Below are positions 36,218 to 45,063 of a DNA stretch of 64,000 nucleotides, piece by piece. The translations under genes were made by a program, and so were the position numbers. Each line of letters starts with the position of its first letter. Within the stretch, counting starts at the first letter, position 1. The notes below the pieces were generated by a model, which worked only from the letters and a program-made list of their open reading frames with translations, did not search any database and was not told the DNA's origin. Source of the DNA: Bacillus ndiopicus (GTDB lineage Bacteria > Bacillota > Bacilli > Bacillales_A > Planococcaceae); the NCBI RefSeq assembly GCF_000612805.1, contig NZ_HG964403.1, forward strand, positions 310,001-374,000. Direction: 5' to 3'.

Positions 36218-37249
36218 ATGAAAAAATCGTACAAACAACTATTTTTATTCACGATGATTATTTTTGGTTTGTCAATTTTAGCAGCATGTGGCAATAAAGA
36301 TGGAGGGGCATCTAATAGCTCAGAAAAATCTAAGGATACTCAATTACTCAAAGTAGCATTTAATCAACCAGAAAGTCATCCTCAATATAAGGCGATGGTT
36401 GAATTTGGAGAAAAAATAAAAGAGCGTACAAATGGCGCATATGAAATAGAAGTATCACCTAATGAACTGTTAGGTGCACAACGCGAAACGATTGAATTAG
36501 TACAGACAGGTACAATTGCAATGTCTTTAGTCGCAGGTGGGTTATTAGAAAACTTTAATCAAGATTTTGCTGTTTTCAATTTACCATATGTATTTGAATC
36601 AGCTGAACACCAAATGTCCGTGTTAAATGACCAAAAAGTAGTAGGCGATTTATATTCCTCATTAAAGGATCAAGGAATCTATGTTGCAGGTGCATTCCAT
36701 TCAGGTGTACGTAATGTTTATAACAGTAAGCATCCAATTAATACACCAGAAGACTTAAAAGGTTTAAAAATTCGTATTATCGAATCTGATACGAATGTAC
36801 AAATGATGAAAAACATGGGGGGAACAGGTACTCCTATGGGACAAGGTGAAGTATACACAGCAATTCAATCTGGTGTCATTGATGGTGGAGAAAATAATGA
36901 ATTAATCTACTCTAGCCTGAAGCATGCTGAGATTGCACCTTACTATTCTTATACAAAGCACTTAATGTTCCCAGACTACTTAATTGTAAACTCAAAGTTA
37001 TTTGATGGTATGAGTGAAGAACATCAACAAATTTTCCAAGAGGAATTATTAGCAGCAATTAATCATGAAGTTAAAATGTGGGACGAGGATGTCAATAAGG
37101 CAATTGAAGAAGCAAAAGCAGCAGGTGCAAAATTTAACGAGGTAGATACTGAAGTGTTCCGTAAAGCAACTGAGTCTTTAATTCAAGAAAAATTGACTTC
37201 TGATAATGCACGAAAATTATATGATCAAGTACGTGAAGCAGCGAAATAA
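36218..37249 (+). CDS. TRAP transporter substrate-binding lipoprotein (DctP family)
   Basis: 343 aa. A lipoprotein signal peptide ends in L-A-A-C. The TRAP-type solute-binding fold follows, with a conserved R-(I/V)-x-E segment (L-K-I-R-I-I-E) that contacts the substrate carboxylate. ATG at 36218 has AGGGGGAAG upstream, whereas the ATG at 36164 lies inside the preceding gene. Given the operon, the ligand is probably a uronate or unsaturated uronide. Confidence 0.88.
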   Translation: MKKSYKQLFLFTMIIFGLSILAACGNKDGGASNSSEKSKDTQLLKVAFNQPESHPQYKAMVEFGEKIKERTNGAYEIEVSPNELLGAQRETIELVQTGTIAMSLVAGGLLENFNQDFAVFNLPYVFESAEHQMSVLNDQKVVGDLYSSLKDQGIYVAGAFHSGVRNVYNSKHPINTPEDLKGLKIRIIESDTNVQMMKNMGGTGTPMGQGEVYTAIQSGVIDGGENNELIYSSLKHAEIAPYYSYTKHLMFPDYLIVNSKLFDGMSEEHQQIFQEELLAAINHEVKMWDEDVNKAIEEAKAAGAKFNEVDTEVFRKATESLIQEKLTSDNARKLYDQVREAAK

Positions 37250-37266
37250 GTGGCGGTGAGTTTAAA

Positions 37267-37752
37267 TTGGAAACTTTAAAAAAAACACTAGACAAGATTT
37301 TATCAACTATATGCGTCGGGTTATTCGGCGCATTAGTTGTACTCGTAACTTGGCAAGTTTTCACTCGTTTTATACTAAATAACCCAAGCACTATCACGGA
37401 AGAGCTAGCAAAATATTGTTTTGTTTGGTTAGTACTCTTTGGGGCAGCCTTTGTTTTTGGCGAAAATGGTCATATGCGTATTGAATTTATTCAAGAGGCA
37501 TTTCCGATGAAGTTGAAAATAATAGCTCAAATTTTCATAGAACTAAGCATTATCATGTTTTCAGTATTAGTAATAGTGATAGGTGGTTTAACGATTACAA
37601 AGCTAGCTTGGACACAAATGTCGGCAGCATTAATGATACCAGTGGGTTATTTATATGCAGTCGTACCTATAAGTGGCTTATTTATTGTTTTCTATTGTAT
37701 TTATAACATCTATACGATTATTAAAACGAAAAAGCCTTTAGAAATTGTATAA
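37267..37752 (+). CDS. TRAP transporter small permease (DctQ family)
   Basis: 161 aa with four predicted membrane helices and the family motif R-F-I-L-N-N-P-x3-T-E-E-L-A. TTG start behind GGCGGTGAG. It couples the binding protein to the large permease. Only 3 nt separate its stop from the next open frame. Confidence 0.88.
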   Translation: METLKKTLDKILSTICVGLFGALVVLVTWQVFTRFILNNPSTITEELAKYCFVWLVLFGAAFVFGENGHMRIEFIQEAFPMKLKIIAQIFIELSIIMFSVLVIVIGGLTITKLAWTQMSAALMIPVGYLYAVVPISGLFIVFYCIYNIYTIIKTKKPLEIV

Positions 37753-37776
37753 AGTTTGAAAAGAGGTGATATAAAA

Positions 37777-39084
37777 ATGGTATCAGCAGGAGTAGCTGGA
37801 TTAATTTTATTAGCAGGGATTGTATTTTTTCTAGTAATTGGTGCACCTATTAGTATTAGTGTAGGCATAGCGTCTATGCTTGCAATGTTTTCAATTTTAG
37901 ATTTTGGCAATGCACTTCAAGCGTCTGCACAGCGAATGTTTACTGGGATGAATTCGTTTACGTTATTAGCGATTCCATTCTTTATTCTAGCTGGGGTAAT
38001 TATGAATAACGGTGGAATTGCTAGACGTTTAGTTAATTGTGCAAAGGTTTTAGCAGGAAGAATGCCTGGCTCATTAGCGCAAACGAATGTATTAGCAAAT
38101 ATGATGTTTGGATCAATTTCTGGATCAGCAGTTGCAGCTGCTGCGGCAGTAGGTTCAACGATGGCCCCAATGCAAGAAAAAGAGGGCTATAATCGCAATT
38201 TTAGTGCAGCAGTTAATATTGCCTCTGCGCCAACAGGAATGCTTATTCCACCAAGTAATACACTTATTGTGTTTTCATTAGTAAGCGGTGGAACATCTAT
38301 TGCAGCATTGTTTATGGCTGGATATATTCCAGGAGTTTTATGGGGTATTGGTTGTATGATTATGGCCTTTATTATTGCTAAACGAAAAGGATATAAAAGT
38401 GATGAACGCGTACCTTTTAAATTAGCTGTAAAAGTATTTATCGATGCAATTCCAAGCTTGCTATTAATTGTTATTGTAATTGGTGGGATTATTAAAGGCG
38501 TCTTTACACCTACAGAAGGCTCAGCTATTGCAGTAGTTTATGCGCTGCTACTTTCATTTTTATATCGAACGATTAAAATACGTGATTTACCAAAAATCTT
38601 TATGGAATCTACACGTACAACAGCGATTGTAATTTTTTTAATAGGTGTTTCCACAATCATGTCTTGGGTAATGTCCTTTACAGGTATTCCAAAATTAATT
38701 GCTAATAGTTTACTAGGATTTACAGATAATTTAATAGTAATATTACTTATTATTAATATCGTTCTTTTAATTGTTGGGACTTTTATGGACCCAACACCAG
38801 CTATCTTAATTTTCACACCTATTTTCTTACCAATTGTTATGGCATTTGGTATGGATCCAGTTCACTTTGGAATTATCGTTGTATTTAATTTAAGTTTAGG
38901 CACAATTACGCCTCCAGTAGGACCAGTATTGTTTGTTGGAGCACGTGTTGCTAAGCTGAAAATTGAACAAGTTGTTAAACCTTTAATACCGTTTTTTGTA
39001 ATAACAGTTGGCATACTTTTATTAGTAACATATATTCCTGAACTATCATTATGGCTACCAAAGTTACTAGGCCTAGTTAAATAA
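37777..39084 (+). CDS. TRAP transporter large permease (DctM family)
   Basis: 435 aa, about 12 membrane helices. Typical features are the N-terminal G-A-P-I, the S-G-S-A-V-A-A-A and P-P-S-N-T-L-I segments and the C-terminal T-P-P-V-G. These systems import carboxylates with Na+. ATG at 37777 has AGAGGTGAT 8 nt upstream. It completes the three-part TRAP system of the uronate operon. Confidence 0.9.
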   Translation: MVSAGVAGLILLAGIVFFLVIGAPISISVGIASMLAMFSILDFGNALQASAQRMFTGMNSFTLLAIPFFILAGVIMNNGGIARRLVNCAKVLAGRMPGSLAQTNVLANMMFGSISGSAVAAAAAVGSTMAPMQEKEGYNRNFSAAVNIASAPTGMLIPPSNTLIVFSLVSGGTSIAALFMAGYIPGVLWGIGCMIMAFIIAKRKGYKSDERVPFKLAVKVFIDAIPSLLLIVIVIGGIIKGVFTPTEGSAIAVVYALLLSFLYRTIKIRDLPKIFMESTRTTAIVIFLIGVSTIMSWVMSFTGIPKLIANSLLGFTDNLIVILLIINIVLLIVGTFMDPTPAILIFTPIFLPIVMAFGMDPVHFGIIVVFNLSLGTITPPVGPVLFVGARVAKLKIEQVVKPLIPFFVITVGILLLVTYIPELSLWLPKLLGLVK

Positions 39085-39185
39085 GTAAGAGCAGGGCGCC
39101 TAAAAGTATGAGTAAAAGTACTTTTAGCTGCCTTTTAATATTCTATTGAACAGTACATTAAATTAAAAGAGAGCGTGGAATAAAT

Positions 39186-40187
39186 ATGAAAGCAATTGTC
39201 TATACAGCCCCTAACACTGTTGAGTGCAGAGAAATAGAGAAGCCTAGTGTACCAGAAGGTTATGTTTTATTGAAAAATGCATATGCAGGCATCTGTGGAA
39301 CAGATTTAAATATATTTGCAGGGACACATCCTAGAGCCCAAGCTCCTCTTGTATTAGGCCATGAATTTTCAGCAACTATAGAAAGTGAACATCCTCTTTA
39401 TCCAGTTGGCACAAGGGTAACAGTGAATCCCTTACTTAGCTGTGGAACTTGTATTCCGTGCCGTACAGGTCAATCACATGTATGCAATAATTTAAAATTA
39501 GTCGGCATTGATACTGACGGAGGAATGGCACAATTTGTAGCTGTGGCAGCAGATAAAATTATTCCATTACCTGAAGGAGTGTCACTAGAGCAAGGGGCAC
39601 TTGCAGAGCCGATTGCAGTAGCCGTACATGCGATTAGAAAGGCGCGATTTTTAGTAGGAGATCGAGCGGTTGTTTATGGTGCAGGTACAATTGGTTTATG
39701 TGTTGCCTTGGCACTACGAGCATATGGGGCATCTGAGGTTATTGTGATAGAGGCCAATGAATTACGACTTGAAAAGGCCCGTAAGCTAGGGTTTATAACA
39801 TACAATTCTATGCAAGATGATATAGTTGGAGAATTAAATATTTTGACAGGAAATTCAGGAGTTGATTATGTATTTGACTGCGCTGGGCATCCAGCAGTAA
39901 TGGCTCAAGTAACTGAGATTGTTAAGGTGCAAGGTACGATTGTTACTGTTGCAGCATATAAAAAGCCTGCAGAGGTCAATTTGATTCAAGGAATGTTTAA
40001 GGAATTAACAATTCAATTTGTTCGTGTTTATACAAATAAAGATATTGAATTGGCGTTAGATTTATTAACTAAAGAGCCTAAATTTGCTGAAATCATTACA
40101 CATGTTTTGCAGCCCGAGCAAGCAATGGAGGGGTTTGAGCTACTAACAACACCAACAGATGCAATTAAAGTACTTTATGCATTTTAG
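39186..40187 (+). CDS. Zinc-dependent medium-chain alcohol/polyol dehydrogenase
   Basis: 333 aa MDR enzyme. Catalytic zinc ligands: Cys in A-G-I-C-G-T-D and G-H-E. Structural zinc: four Cys in C-G-x-C-I-P-C-R-x7-C. NAD motif G-A-G-T-I-G-L. It is related to sorbitol, threonine and galactonate/gulonate dehydrogenases. Its substrate is probably a hexonate or uronate-derived alcohol, which cannot be fixed from sequence. It is 100 nt from dctM, so probably still in the operon. Confidence 0.8.
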   Translation: MKAIVYTAPNTVECREIEKPSVPEGYVLLKNAYAGICGTDLNIFAGTHPRAQAPLVLGHEFSATIESEHPLYPVGTRVTVNPLLSCGTCIPCRTGQSHVCNNLKLVGIDTDGGMAQFVAVAADKIIPLPEGVSLEQGALAEPIAVAVHAIRKARFLVGDRAVVYGAGTIGLCVALALRAYGASEVIVIEANELRLEKARKLGFITYNSMQDDIVGELNILTGNSGVDYVFDCAGHPAVMAQVTEIVKVQGTIVTVAAYKKPAEVNLIQGMFKELTIQFVRVYTNKDIELALDLLTKEPKFAEIITHVLQPEQAMEGFELLTTPTDAIKVLYAF

Positions 40188-40198
40188 GAGGAATTTTT

Positions 40199-40954
40199 AT
40201 GCATTCACTATTTGATTTAACAAATAAAAATGCCGTAGTAACAGGCGGAAGCCGAGGATTAGGAAAAGAAATTGCGCTAGGCTTAGCACAGGTTGGAGCA
40301 AATATCGCAATTATTTCAAGGCAGGAAAGCCCAGAAGTAGTGGAGGAATTAGAAAAATTCGGCGTTAAAGCGGTGTCAATTGCCTTTGATATTGGAGAAA
40401 TTTCCGAGCATAAGCAGCTACTTAAAATGGTTGAAGAAAAGCTAGGTCATGTGGATATTTTAGTTAATAATGCTGGTGTCCAAAAAAGACATCCTGCTGT
40501 GGAATTTCCTCAGCAAGATTGGGATTATGTCATGAATATAAATGCTAATGCTGTTTTTAGTTTATGCCAAGTTTTTGGGCAGCAAATGTTACAGCGTGGT
40601 TATGGAAAAATTATTAATCTCGCATCGTTACTATCGTTTCAAGGTGGTTTAACAGTGCCTGCATATGCAGCGAGCAAAGGTGCTGTAATGCAATTTACAA
40701 AATCATTAGCAAATGAATGGGCAGCTAAAGGTGTAAATGTAAACTGCGTAGCTCCAGGTTATATGGCCACAGATATGAACGAAGCGTTAATGAATGATGA
40801 TGTAAGAAGTAAACAGATTTTGGAGCGTATTCCAGCGGGGCGTTGGGGTACAGGACAAGATATGCAAGGAGCAGTTATTTTCTTAGCTTCACAAGCATCT
40901 GATTATGTACATGGCTTTACAATTGCTATTGATGGAGGATGGCTAGGAAGATAG
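40199..40954 (+). CDS. kduD: 2-dehydro-3-deoxy-D-gluconate 5-dehydrogenase
   Basis: 251 aa short-chain dehydrogenase. Cofactor motif T-G-G-S-R-G-L-G, N-N-A-G motif, catalytic Ser (L-A-S-L-L) and Y-A-A-S-K. The start M-H-S-L-F-D-L and the end G-F-T-I-A-I-D-G-G-W are typical of KduD. It reduces the KduI product to 2-keto-3-deoxygluconate. AGGAGG site. The gene upstream ends 11 nt before. Confidence 0.92.
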   Translation: MHSLFDLTNKNAVVTGGSRGLGKEIALGLAQVGANIAIISRQESPEVVEELEKFGVKAVSIAFDIGEISEHKQLLKMVEEKLGHVDILVNNAGVQKRHPAVEFPQQDWDYVMNINANAVFSLCQVFGQQMLQRGYGKIINLASLLSFQGGLTVPAYAASKGAVMQFTKSLANEWAAKGVNVNCVAPGYMATDMNEALMNDDVRSKQILERIPAGRWGTGQDMQGAVIFLASQASDYVHGFTIAIDGGWLGR

Positions 40955-41038
40955 TGGTGATTGAAAGAATTTTTTAAAGTAGAAACATTGAACGATGTCT
41001 TAGCAGCATATTGAATTTAAAGAAGTGAGGGTTGAGGT

Positions 41039-41986
41039 ATGGATATTATTACAATTGGAGATGGCATGATTACATTCGATCCATCAGTTAAAGGACCACT
41101 TCGATATGTTGGAGAGTTTAAGCGTAAAATCGGTGGGGCAGAGTTGAATGTGATGATAGGTTGTGCACGCTTAGGATTACAAGCTGGCTGGATTAGTCGA
41201 CTTGGAAAGGATGAATTTGGGAGACATATTGTTAATACCGTTCGTGGAGAAGGAATTGATGTGTCTGAAGTTAAATTAATAGAAAATTACCCAACATCGT
41301 TAAATTTTAAAGAGGTACAAGCTTCAGGAGATGGAAAAACATTTTATTATCGACATAAATCACCTACTGAAACATTTACAGTGGATCAATTGCCTGTTGA
41401 ATATATTAAAAAAGCAAAAATATTACATGTAACAGGAGTGTTTCCGTCTATACTTAAACAAAATCGCCAACTTATTTTGCAAGCAATAAAAATTGCTAAA
41501 CAACATGGCGTAAAAGTATCCTTAGATCCGAATATACGCTTAAAGCTTTGGAGTAAGGAAGAAGCGCGAGAAACATTATTAGCGTTTTTACCGTATGTTG
41601 ATTATTTACTAACAGGTCGAGAAGAATTGGAGCTACTATTTGAAACAGCAGATGAGGTAGAGCTTATTAAAATACTGCAAACATATCAATTTGAATATGT
41701 TGTCGTGAAGAACGGATCTGAAGGAGCAGCTTATTTAGAAAATAATAAATTTGTACATGTACCAGGATTTCCAGTAAAAAAAGTAGTTGATACTGTTGGA
41801 GCTGGAGATGGATTTGATGCTGCTTTCCTGTATGGTATTATTCAAAATTGGTCTATAGAAAAGATGATTACACTAGCCAATGCGGTAGGGGCAATGGTTG
41901 TACAAGTTCAAGGTGATAATGAAGGGTTACCTTATTTGGAGGAAGTTGAAGTATTTTTAGGAGCTCGTGAAAATATAGAAAGATAA
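41039..41986 (+). CDS. kdgK: 2-dehydro-3-deoxygluconokinase
   Basis: 315 aa ribokinase/PfkB-type kinase phosphorylating KDG at O6. N-terminal G-D-G-M and G-G-A-E-L-N-V substrate motifs; C-terminal T-V-G-A-G-D-G-F-D-A with catalytic Asp. Its position between kduD and kdgA decides the specificity within the PfkB family. Confidence 0.9.
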   Translation: MDIITIGDGMITFDPSVKGPLRYVGEFKRKIGGAELNVMIGCARLGLQAGWISRLGKDEFGRHIVNTVRGEGIDVSEVKLIENYPTSLNFKEVQASGDGKTFYYRHKSPTETFTVDQLPVEYIKKAKILHVTGVFPSILKQNRQLILQAIKIAKQHGVKVSLDPNIRLKLWSKEEARETLLAFLPYVDYLLTGREELELLFETADEVELIKILQTYQFEYVVVKNGSEGAAYLENNKFVHVPGFPVKKVVDTVGAGDGFDAAFLYGIIQNWSIEKMITLANAVGAMVVQVQGDNEGLPYLEEVEVFLGARENIER

Positions 41987-41998
41987 GAGGGTGAAAAA

Positions 41999-42616
41999 GT
42001 GTACGATAAACTTCAACAATTCAAATTGATTCCTGTTTTAAGAAAAGTCCCATATTCTGTTTGCGAAGAACTAGTGAAGTCTTTAAAAAAGGGCGGGATA
42101 CAAGCAGTTGAAATTACAATGGATTCTGATAGAGCGGCAGATATGATAAAGATAGTTAAGAAACAAAATGAAGGGCAGCTATTAGTTGGAGCAGGCACCG
42201 TATTGACGCTAGAATCATGTGAAGAGGCTATAGCAGCAGGAGCAGAATTTATAGTTTCTCCCTCATTAAATCTAGATGTTGTGAGAAAGTGTTTGGAAAA
42301 AAATATTCCTGTTATACCAGGAGTATTTACACCGACAGAAATGCAGTTGGCGTATAGTGAAGGAGCGGAGATAGTTAAGCTTTTTCCAGCATCCTCTTTA
42401 GGACCAAAATTTATTAAAGATGTAAAGGGCCCGTTATCGCATATACGAATTATGACGACGGGTGGTATTTCTTTAAATACCGCAAAATCCTATATTGAAG
42501 CAGGGGCAGAAATTATTGGTGTAGGCAGTGAACTAATAAGAAAAGAATGGCTGCTATCAAAAGATTGGGAAGCAATTATGAATGAGGCAATCAAGTGGAA
42601 CAATAGCTTAACGTAG
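41999..42616 (+). CDS. kdgA: KDPG aldolase (2-dehydro-3-deoxy-phosphogluconate aldolase)
   Basis: 205 aa class I aldolase splitting KDPG into pyruvate and glyceraldehyde-3-phosphate. It has the catalytic Glu segment A-V-E-I-T, the phosphate loop G-A-G-T-V-L and the Schiff-base Lys in V-K-L-F-P-A. GTG start at 41999 behind GAGGGTG. It ends the operon. Confidence 0.93.
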   Translation: MYDKLQQFKLIPVLRKVPYSVCEELVKSLKKGGIQAVEITMDSDRAADMIKIVKKQNEGQLLVGAGTVLTLESCEEAIAAGAEFIVSPSLNLDVVRKCLEKNIPVIPGVFTPTEMQLAYSEGAEIVKLFPASSLGPKFIKDVKGPLSHIRIMTTGGISLNTAKSYIEAGAEIIGVGSELIRKEWLLSKDWEAIMNEAIKWNNSLT

Positions 42617-42654
42617 TTTACATAGAAGCATAAGTTAAGTGTCTTTATATTGTA

Positions 42655-42712
42655 AAAAGAGGTTATCAGAAAAGCAGGCTAGCTCGCCGCTTTCTGACAA
42701 CCTCTTTTATTT
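42655..42712. terminator. Bidirectional terminator between kdgA and ywjG
   Basis: Long arms AAAGAGGTTATCAGAAA (42655 on) and 42689-42709 with one mismatch, T-rich on the plus strand. It is shared by the convergent ywjG. Confidence 0.85.
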
Positions 42713-42741
42713 TGTCTACAAGTAAACTTCTAGAATAAATT

Positions 42742-43302
42742 TCATCCAAAAGGAGACTGCATTTCATCCTCTTCCTCATCATCCACTGCAAGCATTTCAT
42801 CATAAGAAAGCTTGATGGCTTCGTAGATGAAAAGTGCAGCTAATAAATGCGGCGTCACAATGCGTGCACCAAGCTTTGTAGGATGTGGTAAAATTGCGCC
42901 ACGTAAATTTAGCGATACATATGTGTAAGCAAGCTCGCTTAGCTTATTATCATCATCCGCACGTTCACTAGCAACTGCTGCAAAAGGAATAAACTCATCG
43001 TAAAGCTGCTCAGCTAATGCAAGTGCTTCTGAATCGCTTGCATGGCGAGTAAAAATGCATACTCGGTCGCTTTCAGTGAGGATAGTGTCAGCCGTCCATA
43101 GAGCAACTTTAGTCATTGGCTCGGCTGAGAGAATGGCATTTTGAGCGACTCCTTGCATTTCACCAAAGCATGCAAAATAGACAATACCTTGCCCAACAGC
43201 AGCTTGTGCTAATAAACGAGCAGTTTCCTCAATTGCATCTTCTTCGTTTTGTTGAATCTTTTGTAGTACACCAGTTAATTGTGTTAATAATATTTTTGAC
43301 AT
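42742..43302 (-). CDS. ywjG: DUF2529 family protein (YwjG)
   Basis: 186 aa with a SIS-like alpha/beta fold and an acidic C-terminal tail (D-D-E-E-E-D-E). The family is confined to bacilli and has no firm function. In B. subtilis the gene lies between pyrG and spo0F; here both junctions are interrupted by accessory genes. CGAGGTG precedes the ATG. Confidence 0.85.
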   Translation of the reverse strand: MSKILLTQLTGVLQKIQQNEEDAIEETARLLAQAAVGQGIVYFACFGEMQGVAQNAILSAEPMTKVALWTADTILTESDRVCIFTRHASDSEALALAEQLYDEFIPFAAVASERADDDNKLSELAYTYVSLNLRGAILPHPTKLGARIVTPHLLAALFIYEAIKLSYDEMLAVDDEEEDEMQSPFG

Positions 43303-43386
43303 AAATACACCTCGTTAATATTAAAATATAATATAATACAAACATATTTGTTATAATAATATGAAAAATAGATAGATTAGGGGAAT

Positions 43387-44244
43387 ATGATGATATTTAC
43401 AATTTCAAAAAACATTAAATTCTACAGAAAAAAAATGGGCTATACGCAAGCTGAATTAGCAAAAGGAATATGTACGCAAGCAATGATTAGTAACTTTGAA
43501 AAAGGTGGTAGCTCACCATCAAGTGTTGTCATGCACCAAATTGCTGAAAAATTAGGCGTACCAATCGAAAATTTCTTTCGTGATGTATATTCTACACCAG
43601 TTCAACAAAATACAGAAGTTGAAAAGCTTATTAGAAAACTGATACATCAACTAGACTATGAATCTGTATCTTACATTATTATGAGTGAGTTAAAGAAAAG
43701 AAATGCTCATTCACCGAAAGAGAAAAAATTTTTAAAATGGAATGAAGGTATTTGTGTATATCATTTAGAAAAGGATAGCGTAAAATCCATAGAAATTTTA
43801 AAATCTCTTTTACCACCAGAGGATAAAGTGGAAGAGGCATTAGATATTGAAATTTTAAGTAGCTTAGCCATTATTTATTTTGAAACGAAAGATTACGATA
43901 CTTCGCTATATTATTATGAACTTTGTACTACAAATTTTGAGTATAATCATGTAGATGATCGTTTAAAAATAAAAATTTTATATGGAAAATCAAGGACGCT
44001 AGCATACAAAGAGGATTTCAAAGACGCGCTACTATACTGTAAACAGGCGATTAAGCTTTGTTTAGAAAATGAAACATTGTATTTATTAGGAGAATTGTTA
44101 TTTCAAGCAGCTCGTTTATCTATTTTTGAAAAAGCATTTACTAATGCGGAAATTTATATTGGACAAGCGACAAGCATTTTTGAACTTCAAAGTGAAATTG
44201 ATTTTCTAAGAATTGTAGAGCAATTGAAAGAGGAATTACAATAA
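43387..44244 (+). CDS. PlcR-like RNPP-family regulator (HTH plus TPR)
   Basis: 285 aa, the same length as PlcR of the B. cereus group. An XRE-type helix-turn-helix (residues ~8-60, with Y-T-Q-A-E-L-A and M-I-S-N-F-E-K-G) is followed by about five degenerate TPR helical pairs (residues ~75-285). Such proteins bind re-imported signalling peptides in the TPR groove. The start is ATG 43387 or 43390 (AGGGGAA upstream). It is divergent from ywjG. Immediately downstream are three tandem genes for secreted mini-proteins resembling PapR, the PlcR pheromone precursor. The target genes are unknown. Confidence 0.82.
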   Translation: MMIFTISKNIKFYRKKMGYTQAELAKGICTQAMISNFEKGGSSPSSVVMHQIAEKLGVPIENFFRDVYSTPVQQNTEVEKLIRKLIHQLDYESVSYIIMSELKKRNAHSPKEKKFLKWNEGICVYHLEKDSVKSIEILKSLLPPEDKVEEALDIEILSSLAIIYFETKDYDTSLYYYELCTTNFEYNHVDDRLKIKILYGKSRTLAYKEDFKDALLYCKQAIKLCLENETLYLLGELLFQAARLSIFEKAFTNAEIYIGQATSIFELQSEIDFLRIVEQLKEELQ

Positions 44245-44330
44245 TGTTTATAAAATAAATTATGAATTTTAAAAAAATATTGATTTATTGTTCGATATGT
44301 AATAAATTACTAATAAAAGGGGGTGCTACC

Positions 44331-44489
44331 ATGAAAAAGTTTTTCGCTAACTTATTTGTATGTTTTGCAATTTTAGTATCTGTTAGTGGTTACCAAGTGC
44401 CGACAGAAACAGCAGCAAATGATGTATTACCAAAAGGTGAATTCCAAATTTTCTCAAAGAGTCTTCCTGATTTACCAAGCAGACATTAA
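44331..44489 (+). CDS. PapR-like secreted signalling-peptide precursor, copy 1
   Basis: 52 aa: M-K-K start, hydrophobic signal segment (residues 4-20), T-E-T-A-A-N-D middle, and C terminus L-P-D-L-P-S-R-H. Size, Sec signal and a short C-terminal D-L-P-containing peptide parallel PapR, whose active heptapeptide has the form x-D-L-P-F-E-F. AAAAGGGGG precedes the ATG. It lies 86 nt after the PlcR-like gene. Confidence 0.7.
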   Translation: MKKFFANLFVCFAILVSVSGYQVPTETAANDVLPKGEFQIFSKSLPDLPSRH

Positions 44490-44766
44490 AAAGCAAGTAA
44501 CTATTAATAATAATTATTTTAAATGCTACTGGTGATTCATCTATTTTTATTTAGCAACTGTTTTGCGAATAAGATGGTAGTATAAATAATAACTGGCAGT
44601 ATTCAATCGCTCATTGAAAGAACAAGCCTTTGAATCTAAATTTATCCCAATACAATGAATATTTATAAAATTATTTATAAATTTTCTAATTGATTAATAG
44701 CTGGGATTAATTGGTGTGAGCCAGTAGCAGCCAAAATAAGCCGTATTTAAAAGGGGGAGGACTACA

Positions 44767-44925
44767 ATGAAAAAGTTTTTCGCTAGTTTACTGGTGTGTT
44801 TTGCAGTTTTAGTATCTGTTAGTGGTTACCAAGCGCCGACAGAAACAGCAGCAAATGATATATTACTAAAAGTTGAATTCCAAGCTTTCTCGAAAGAACT
44901 TCCTGATTTACCAAGTATACATTAA
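44767..44925 (+). CDS. PapR-like secreted signalling-peptide precursor, copy 2
   Basis: 52 aa, collinear with copy 1: signal segment, A-P-T-E-T-A-A-N-D, C terminus L-P-D-L-P-S-I-H. The best ribosome site of the three (GGGGGAGG, 44753-44760). It differs from copy 1 at the penultimate residue (I for R), so a distinct mature peptide is possible. There is no stop-to-start overlap; about 275 nt of AT-rich DNA separate the copies. Confidence 0.7.
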   Translation: MKKFFASLLVCFAVLVSVSGYQAPTETAANDILLKVEFQAFSKELPDLPSIH

Positions 44926-45063
44926 GAAAAGTATGTAACTATTTATAATTATTTTTAAAAATGCTACTGGAGATTCATCTATCTATATTTAGCAACTGCT
45001 TGTATATGATAGCTAGTATTTCAGCATTCATTGAATAGAGACAAGGCCTATCTACTTAATTTT

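Noticed and set aside
43320..44330. PlcR-box (TATGNANNNNTNCATA) before the regulator or peptide genes
   Set aside because: The closest sequence, TATGTAATAAATTACTA at about 44296, fits only the left half, so no operator was called.
44262..44489. Longer 75-codon version of peptide copy 1
   Set aside because: The ATG at 44331 has AAAAGGGGG directly upstream and matches the start of copy 2; the extension is unconserved.
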